Origin: Oscillospiraceae bacterium
GTDB lineage: Bacteria > Bacillota > Clostridia > Oscillospirales > CAG-272
DNA length: 64,000 nt
Assembly: GCA_015064685.1 (NCBI GenBank)
Contig: SVRT01000003.1
Span: forward strand, 1-64,000
Direction of reading: 5' to 3'
A program made the translations under genes and the position numbers. The stretch's first letter is position 1. Each line of letters opens with the position of its first letter. Shown piece after piece: positions 63,231-64,000 of this stretch. The notes under the pieces were generated by a model. That model saw nothing but the letters and a program-made list of their open reading frames with translations, made no database searches and was not told the DNA's origin.

Positions 63231-64000
63231 ATGTCAGAAGAAATTAAGAACTCCGTAGAGCTTGAAGAAAACCATTACGGCGAAAACGAGATACAGGTCC
63301 TTGAAGGTCTTGAGGCTGTAAGAAAGAGACCCGGTATGTATATCGGTACTACCTCCATCCGCGGACTTCATCACCTTGTATACGAGATCGTGGATAACTC
63401 TATCGACGAGGCGTTGGCAGGATACTGCGACAAGATCACCGTAACGATAAACTACGATAACAGCGTGACGGTAGAGGATAACGGAAGAGGTATTCCTGCG
63501 GGAATTCACCCTAAGGAGGGTATACCTACTCCCGAGGTCGTTTACACCATTCTTCACGCGGGCGGAAAATTCGGAGGCGGCGGATACAAGATCGCGGGCG
63601 GACTTCACGGAGTAGGTGCGTCTGTCGTAAACGCGCTTTCGCTTTGGGTAGAGCTTGACGACTGCTACGAGGGTAAGAGATATACCGAAAGATTCGAAAG
63701 AGGCGCTGTAGCGAGAAAATTCGTGTGTGAGGGAGATTCCCCTGAGCGTCCTCACGGTGTAAGGGTGACATTTAAGCCCGACCCCGATATTTTTGAGGAG
63801 ACGGTATTTGACTATGATATATTGCTCAACCGTATGCGCGAGCAGTCCTTCCTTAACGCTGGTATCAGAATAGTTCTTATCGATGACAGAGGAAACGAGC
63901 CCGTTGTCAACGAGCTTTGCTACGAGGGCGGTATCAAGTCCTTTGTCAGCTACCTCACGGAGACGAGAAATAACGATCCCGTTCACAGTGACGTTATTTA
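63231..64000 (+). CDS. gyrB: DNA gyrase subunit B, N-terminal part (runs off the window)
   Basis: The first 256 residues of GyrB, the ATPase subunit of gyrase. YGENEIQVLEGLEAVRKRPG and MYIGTTSIRGLHHLVYEIVD open the GHKL ATPase; VTVEDNGRGIPAGIHPKEG and GLHGVGASVVNALS are the ATP-binding loops. A GAGGAAG site precedes the ATG. No stop is reached by 64000. Confidence 0.98.
   Translation, partial: MSEEIKNSVELEENHYGENEIQVLEGLEAVRKRPGMYIGTTSIRGLHHLVYEIVDNSIDEALAGYCDKITVTINYDNSVTVEDNGRGIPAGIHPKEGIPTPEVVYTILHAGGKFGGGGYKIAGGLHGVGASVVNALSLWVELDDCYEGKRYTERFERGAVARKFVCEGDSPERPHGVRVTFKPDPDIFEETVFDYDILLNRMREQSFLNAGIRIVLIDDRGNEPVVNELCYEGGIKSFVSYLTETRNNDPVHSDVI

Overview
The window looks like chromosome from an anaerobic, low-to-moderate GC Clostridia-class Firmicute, probably a gut or rumen member of the Oscillospiraceae/Christensenellales type (lineage inferred by eye). 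Support comes from an AbrB-type regulator, strong GGAGG ribosome binding sites, consensus TTGACA-17-TATAAT promoters, a trimeric [FeFe]-hydrogenase, an NfnAB transhydrogenase, SAM-I and FMN riboswitches, and a dnaA-dnaN-recF-remB-gyrB cluster. No rRNA, CRISPR array, prophage or insertion sequence was seen.

Layout. 0-9.3 kb: a short AbrB-type gene, then a promoter, a roughly 345-nt structured RNA leader, and two very large secreted Cys/His repeat proteins. The first ends in a cohesin-like domain and a dockerin; the second starts with a cohesin-like domain and ends in a membrane anchor. 9.6-12.4 kb: a polysaccharide nucleotide-sugar dehydratase and a DUF975 membrane protein. 12.5-25.1 kb: rpoBC, then rpsL-rpsG-fusA-tuf. 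25.1-29.3 kb: FMN riboswitch with ribU, a small export protein, a glycosidase-like TIM-barrel candidate, and SAM riboswitch with metK. 29.5-37 kb: recD2, two tandem XRE regulators, comF, mreB, a dipeptidase and a serine beta-lactamase-fold hydrolase. 37-40.6 kb: a 1180-residue lipoprotein with three NlpC/P60-like modules. 40.7-41.4 kb: hpf on the minus strand behind a likely raiA-motif RNA. 41.7-49.1 kb: an electron-bifurcation block, NfnAB, an SDR and HydCBA. 49.3-52.4 kb: tRNA-Arg, then rpmG-secE-nusG-rplK-rplA. 52.4-58.6 kb: a TetR regulator, a GPH sugar symporter, a family 2 glycosidase and a metallo-beta-lactamase-fold protein. 58.8-64 kb: dnaA, dnaN, recF, remB and the start of gyrB, which runs off the window.

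How it fits together. Nfn and Hyd would balance NAD(P)H, ferredoxin and H2 in a fermenter. The two Cys/His repeat proteins, with their dockerin/cohesin complement and shared structured leader, look like a self-contained surface assembly and are the best candidate for an undescribed system. Other unusual points are a SecE with its own signal peptide and Ser/Thr/Glu linker, a glycosidase with a C-terminal membrane tail, an altered DnaA recognition motif next to non-canonical box-like repeats, an S12 with Arg at the classical streptomycin-resistance Lys, and core transcription and translation operons that would run head-on to forks from an origin at dnaA.
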